Positions 59,883-64,000 of a DNA stretch of 64,000 bases are shown in pieces. Below the pieces are notes generated by a model. The model saw only the letters and a program-made list of their open reading frames with translations. It was not told the DNA's origin and did no database searches. The stretch comes from an uncultured Bacteroidales bacterium (GTDB lineage Bacteria; Bacteroidota; Bacteroidia; Bacteroidales; UBA1715). Each line of letters begins with the position of its first letter. Positions within the stretch are counted from its first letter, which is position 1. The stretch covers positions 1 to 64,000 of the forward strand of contig CALAUG010000041.1 in assembly GCA_937892155.1 (NCBI GenBank), written 5' to 3'. A program made the translations under genes and the position numbers.

Positions 59883-61659
59883 ACGGTGTACATTATTGCT
59901 TTTATGTACGGTCTGCACCATCGGTTGCTTGGCCCAACGACAGTTTTTTTCATCTGGATACGCCTACACACTGTCACTTTGCGACAATAACACTGTTCAA
60001 TCATGGGGCAATAATACATACGGGCAATTAGGACGTAATACGAGCAAACATGCCAACGATATACCTTATACAATAGAAAATCTCACGAATGTTTCCAGCA
60101 TTGACGCTGGCTTAGGCAGTTTTTGTTGTGCTGTAACAACCGATGGACACGTACTTTCCTGGGGACACAATTTCTTTGGAGAACTTGGAATTGGCAAGAC
60201 GTACAACGAAAAACCACAATCAGACAAGCCCGAATATGTAGTCGGTGGCGAAACCGGCACAGAATATCTCGAAAATGTTGTCGCAGTATCCGTAGGACAG
60301 ACACACGCGTACGCTCTACTGACTGACGGCAGTGTGGTTTCATGGGGAAACAATGCTAATTCGCAATTAGCCAACTCCTCATTGGAAGCAATATCATATC
60401 CTGTTTACGTAAAAAAAAGCACAAACCAAAGACTTGACCATATCACTATGATTGCCGCTGGTGGAAACCATGGTTACGCATTATCCGACGAAGGACATGT
60501 ATATGCTTGGGGAGAAAACCAATCCGGACAATTAGGATGTGGCAATACTGAAACACAATCATGGCCCACTCTCGTTATTGACAAAGATGGGATACCACTA
60601 TCTGGCATAACAAGCATTGACGGTGGAATGTTTTTCGGACTTATGCTCACCAACGACGGTATGGTATATGGTACCGGAGCGTACAAAGGAACCGATATTG
60701 ATGCCGAAGGAAGTCATTACAAAACGAAAAGTCACGCAGAACTCATCGTTGGTGGCGAAACGCCATATTATTACCTAGAACACGTAACCGAAATATCAGC
60801 AGGTTTTTCACATGCAATGGCCATAATTGAAGAAAATGGTACCAATTATGCCGTTTCGTGGGGCGACAATCGCTTCCCTAACTTACAACAAAACAACGGT
60901 GGGCAACTCGGAAACGGAGAAATTTCTATAAAACAAGCATATACGCCAATGTATATGAAAACGAGTGCTGGCAAAGTTAGCAACGTCACTCATATTAATG
61001 CTGGCTGTGGTGTTTCAATGATTCAAAACTATGCCAACGAAACGTACGAAAATCACATACTTATCTGCGGTAGTAACGCAGACGGACAATTGGGCTTTGG
61101 CGATACATTCAACCGATTCTTTTTATACCAATTGCCCAATGTTTGCACACCATTTGACAATGAAAGCCACGAGCCAATTTACACCATACAAGGAACCGTC
61201 ATAAATGAAAATAATACCCCTATTCAACAAGCAAAAATATATCTCTACAAACAAAACGAACAAAATCCCAAAGATTCTACAGAAAGTAACGAAAACGGAT
61301 CATTCATTTTGCGAACAACTAAATGTACTGGAACACTATATGCAAAATCACCAAACACAGAATATAGCAATGTTTGGGCAGGAAACGTAACAAATGAACA
61401 ACAAGCCTACTATATTACCATTGATGCCGACATATTACATTTTACCATAACCCTACCAACAGTACAAACCACCATACAAAATATCGTGTACAATGAACTA
61501 TGGAGAAACTCAGAAGCATTCATATACAATCTAAACGGAATAATGATTGAAAAATTTAGAATGACGGAAAACACCTGTAATCTACTGAAATCGCACCCAA
61601 AACCTCTTATTTTGGTAATTCCAACAAAGGAAAAGATATATTCGTTCCTGATAAATTAA
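59875..61659 (+). CDS. Exported RCC1-repeat beta-propeller protein
   Basis: A 594-aa protein with signal peptide (CTIGCLAQ). Residues about 25-430 form RCC1 repeats (VQSWGNNTYGQLG, VLSWGHNFFGELG, VYAWGENQSGQLG, LICGSNADGQLG), then a carboxypeptidase-regulatory-like domain (IQGTVINENNTPIQQAKIYLY) and a beta-rich tail. ATG 59875 overlaps the stop of the previous gene (ATGAATAA), so it is translationally coupled to it. Confidence 0.85.
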   Translation: MNKRCTLLLLCTVCTIGCLAQRQFFSSGYAYTLSLCDNNTVQSWGNNTYGQLGRNTSKHANDIPYTIENLTNVSSIDAGLGSFCCAVTTDGHVLSWGHNFFGELGIGKTYNEKPQSDKPEYVVGGETGTEYLENVVAVSVGQTHAYALLTDGSVVSWGNNANSQLANSSLEAISYPVYVKKSTNQRLDHITMIAAGGNHGYALSDEGHVYAWGENQSGQLGCGNTETQSWPTLVIDKDGIPLSGITSIDGGMFFGLMLTNDGMVYGTGAYKGTDIDAEGSHYKTKSHAELIVGGETPYYYLEHVTEISAGFSHAMAIIEENGTNYAVSWGDNRFPNLQQNNGGQLGNGEISIKQAYTPMYMKTSAGKVSNVTHINAGCGVSMIQNYANETYENHILICGSNADGQLGFGDTFNRFFLYQLPNVCTPFDNESHEPIYTIQGTVINENNTPIQQAKIYLYKQNEQNPKDSTESNENGSFILRTTKCTGTLYAKSPNTEYSNVWAGNVTNEQQAYYITIDADILHFTITLPTVQTTIQNIVYNELWRNSEAFIYNLNGIMIEKFRMTENTCNLLKSHPKPLILVIPTKEKIYSFLIN

Positions 61660-61661
61660 GG

Positions 61662-62945
61662 TCAGACTATATCTCCGTACATAACGCCGCCCGCGTAATG
61701 CAATTTGATTGCAATTATTTGATTACGAGCATTATAAGGAATTTTTGCACATACTTTAATATAGTTGTCGGTAAATCCGACATAGTACCCTTCTTTATTC
61801 TTTGTTTCGAATAAAACAGGACGAATTTGTCCGTCAAATTTTTTATAAAACTCCTGATGCACACGTTCAGATAATTGATGAAGTTTAACACTTCGTTCCG
61901 TCCGAACAGATTCTTGTATATGCGGACGAATCTGTAAAGCATCGGTATTTTCCCGTTCTGAATACGTAAAGACGTGTACAAAACTAATTTTCAATGATTC
62001 AATAAATTGGTACGACTCATCGAAATAAGAATCCAACTCACCAGGAGCACCAACCATTACATCCATTCCTATAAAAGCATCGGGAATTTTTGATTGTACT
62101 TCGTGTATACGTTTGGCAAAAAATTCAGTTGTATATCTCCTCCGCATCAAACGTAGTACGGCATCGCTTCCGCATTGCAACGGAATATGGAAATGTGGCA
62201 TAAATGCGCGTGATTGTGCAACAAAATCAATAACTTCGCTCGTCAATAAATTTGGCTCAATAGATGAAATTCTATATCGTTCAATTCCCTTCACTCCATC
62301 TAATGCACGCACCAAATCAACAAACTTCTCTCCTGTTGTCTGGCCAAAATCACCAATATTAATGCCGCTAAGAACTATTTCTTTCACACCACGTGCGGCT
62401 ATTTCCTCAGCCTGGGCAACTAATGATGCAATATCAGTATTACGACTTTTACCCCGTGCCAAAGGTATTGTACAATACGAGCAACGATAATTGCAACCAT
62501 CTTGCACCTTTAAAAACGCACGGGTTCGTTCCGAACAGGAATATGCACCATCAAAACGCACAACATCTTGTATTGGAGTTACTTGAAGAACTGATATTGC
62601 TGACTGTTCCACTTCGCGTAACCGTTCAACAATATTGAATTTTTCCTGCACGCCAAGCACCAAGACTACTCCATCTATCTCTGCAATTTCTTGCGGTTTC
62701 AATTGCGCATAGCACCCCATTACAATAATCTTAGCCTGCGGATTTCGACGATGTGCTCCACGAATAGCCTGACGACTCTTTTTATTCGCCGATTCGGTAA
62801 CGCTGCAACTATTAATGACGTAATAATCGGCAACTCCGTTAAATGCCACCACATCGAAACCAGCATCCTGCATTTTGCGGGAAATTGCATCAGTTTCGGC
62901 GTAATTCATCTTACACCCCAATGTATAGAAACCTATACGATTCAT
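61662..62945 (-). CDS. mtaB: tRNA t6A37 methylthiotransferase MtaB
   Basis: A 427-aa radical SAM methylthiotransferase that makes ms2t6A at tRNA position 37. UPF0004 domain with GCKMNYAET, NSCSVTESANKKSRQ and GCYAQLKP cysteines; radical SAM motif CNYRCSYCTIPLARG (about residues 145-159); C-terminal TRAM-like domain (ETKNKEGYYVGFTDNYIKV). M at 62945 is chosen because the family begins MNRIGFYTLGCK. Confidence 0.95.
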   Translation of the reverse strand: MNRIGFYTLGCKMNYAETDAISRKMQDAGFDVVAFNGVADYYVINSCSVTESANKKSRQAIRGAHRRNPQAKIIVMGCYAQLKPQEIAEIDGVVLVLGVQEKFNIVERLREVEQSAISVLQVTPIQDVVRFDGAYSCSERTRAFLKVQDGCNYRCSYCTIPLARGKSRNTDIASLVAQAEEIAARGVKEIVLSGINIGDFGQTTGEKFVDLVRALDGVKGIERYRISSIEPNLLTSEVIDFVAQSRAFMPHFHIPLQCGSDAVLRLMRRRYTTEFFAKRIHEVQSKIPDAFIGMDVMVGAPGELDSYFDESYQFIESLKISFVHVFTYSERENTDALQIRPHIQESVRTERSVKLHQLSERVHQEFYKKFDGQIRPVLFETKNKEGYYVGFTDNYIKVCAKIPYNARNQIIAIKLHYAGGVMYGDIV

Positions 62946-62968
62946 AGCACAATCTTCATTATGCACCA

Positions 62969-64000
62969 TTATTTCTTATATATCATTCTACCATTTTGAA
63001 TTATGATACCCTCATAGTGCGCATCGACACGTCTTCCAAGAATATCGTACATTGGTGCCGATAAATCCAATGTATTATTTGGCACTATTTCTATGTCAGA
63101 AGGCGTTACCACACCTCCAAATATCTTTTCTTTACAAAAGTTTATAATATCATTAGCAGCATATATATAAAACATTTGGCCATAAAACGCATGATCCGGA
63201 TTCGAAGCTTTGTAAAATTCATAATCTTCTATTCCTAAAGAATCTACCGCATTTTGAGCATTAATAAACGGTACTACCTTATCTCCCGTGAGATGGTACA
63301 TCCACAAAGGATACGAAACTTTCCAACCATCCAACAAAGAATTGGCCTTTGCAGCTGCATCAAGTTCTGCACGCAACTCTGAACCATCTTCAAACATGCT
63401 ATCATTCAAAAAATCTTTCAGTGAACTGGAACCATTTGTAACCTCCAACATTTTTGCAGAAATTTGATCTGTTGTAAATTCTTTACTATCAATCCATTCT
63501 TCTAATCCTGCATTAATCAAATTATCCTTAAAAAAATCCGAGAATTTTCTATTTGCAGCAAAAAATTGAGGACAGCCAGTCAAAAATCCTTTAACAACAA
63601 GAGGTAAAATAACTGGCATCACTATAGTATCTGTACTATCAAGCATATAGTTTAACGTAGCAGACACGTCATACGGTCCTTCGCCACAACAAGTTTTTGC
63701 AAAGTGTAAAAACTCTACAAGTTCACTATCTTCCTCCAACATACGATGTACAGCCAATGCAACACCACCACCTTGCGAATAACCGATATTAAACAAAGTA
63801 TCGGTTTCAATCTGAATATTTCTTTTTGTAATAATATCACGAGCGACAATTGCCAAATCTACAGAATTCGCTGCATTTTGCATCTGACACAGGTATGGAT
63901 GAGCCTCCTCTTCCGTAATTCCATATCCAACATAATCAGGAGCCACTATAAAAAAAATAGTGCGAAGCAATATTGCACTTGCAGTTTCTCCCGCCACTGA
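62969..64000 (-). CDS. Secreted alpha/beta hydrolase (lipase-like), 5' end outside the window
   Basis: The frame is open to the window edge, so the N-terminus is missing. Alpha/beta hydrolase features: PDYVGYG, nucleophile elbow GYSQGGGVAL (Ser), and HLTGDKVVPF and NPDHAFYGQ (Asp and His). It resembles secretory (LIP-type) lipases. The C-terminal residues (from about YDILGRRVDAHYEGI to NGRMIYKK) look like a type A T9SS sorting tail (LGRRV...GIIIQNG+), so it is probably exported through the same secretion system as the protein at 2513. Encoded 23 nt upstream of mtaB, same direction. Confidence 0.8.
   Translation of the reverse strand, partial: SVAGETASAILLRTIFFIVAPDYVGYGITEEEAHPYLCQMQNAANSVDLAIVARDIITKRNIQIETDTLFNIGYSQGGGVALAVHRMLEEDSELVEFLHFAKTCCGEGPYDVSATLNYMLDSTDTIVMPVILPLVVKGFLTGCPQFFAANRKFSDFFKDNLINAGLEEWIDSKEFTTDQISAKMLEVTNGSSSLKDFLNDSMFEDGSELRAELDAAAKANSLLDGWKVSYPLWMYHLTGDKVVPFINAQNAVDSLGIEDYEFYKASNPDHAFYGQMFYIYAANDIINFCKEKIFGGVVTPSDIEIVPNNTLDLSAPMYDILGRRVDAHYEGIIIQNGRMIYKK

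Overview
The window is AT-rich (roughly 36-37% GC by eye) and reads as a bacteroidote chromosome, probably Bacteroidales. The evidence is a type IX secretion set (PKD-repeat protein with a type B sorting domain, an OmpA/WD40 protein, a PorP/SprF porin), a DUF4974 FecR regulator, a large type II-C Cas9, and many promoters of the bacteroidote form (-33 TTTG/TTG, about 19-21 nt, -7 TAnnTTTG) instead of sigma70 boxes. Exact Xer/dif-type sequence near 17.0 kb suggests the replication terminus.

Layout. 1-165: tRNA-Gly (cut by the window edge) and tRNA-Leu. 290-2320: a lipoprotein GH16 beta-glucanase of the circularly permuted Fibrobacter type and a GT2 glycosyltransferase, both leftward. 2513-9958: the T9SS trio. 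9981-16952: SET-domain protein, recR, PflX-like radical SAM protein, smpB, prs, MuiA-like protein, UshA-like phosphatase. 17033-27407: a 10.4-kb prophage flanked by dif-like sites. 27408-28141: an iteron-like AT-rich remnant with a third dif half-site and a 42-codon ORF. 28234-35417: a type II-C CRISPR-Cas locus (14-repeat array, cas2, cas1, cas9, tracrRNA). 35554-37032: a duplicated module of structured RNA plus PD-(D/E)XK-like nuclease, one copy decayed. 37130-64000: chromosomal genes (DUF4153 protein, DEAD-box helicase, acyltransferase, RhuM/PLD protein, SSS transporter, VOC protein, short UvrA paralogue, large TPR protein, ECF sigma factor, S10 peptidase, FAD oxidoreductase, GH9 cellulase, FecR/STN/RCC1 cluster, mtaB, partial secreted lipase-like protein).

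Main discovery candidate. The prophage has no integrase, terminase, portal, tail genes or Zot ATPase. It has a filamentous-phage-type (CRI/G2P-like) rolling-circle initiator preceded by an inverted repeat, a 291-aa capsid candidate, a run of small single-TM proteins, an M15 endolysin and very basic small proteins. This architecture best fits a tailless, membrane-containing ssDNA phage like Flavobacterium phage FLiP (Finnlakeviridae), here inserted at dif by host XerCD. The family call is an inference from architecture.

The two systems touch. The first spacer of the array (28280-28309) is identical over 30/30 bases to the prophage (23504-23533), so an apparently complete Cas9 system carries a guide against its own chromosome. 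Each repeat contains a bacteroidote promoter pointing into the next spacer. The repeat in front of the self-targeting spacer has lost one T inside the -7 box, which could silence that guide. An anti-CRISPR among the small prophage genes is the main alternative. The tracrRNA upstream of cas9 pairs with the + strand of the repeat and fixes the crRNA orientation.
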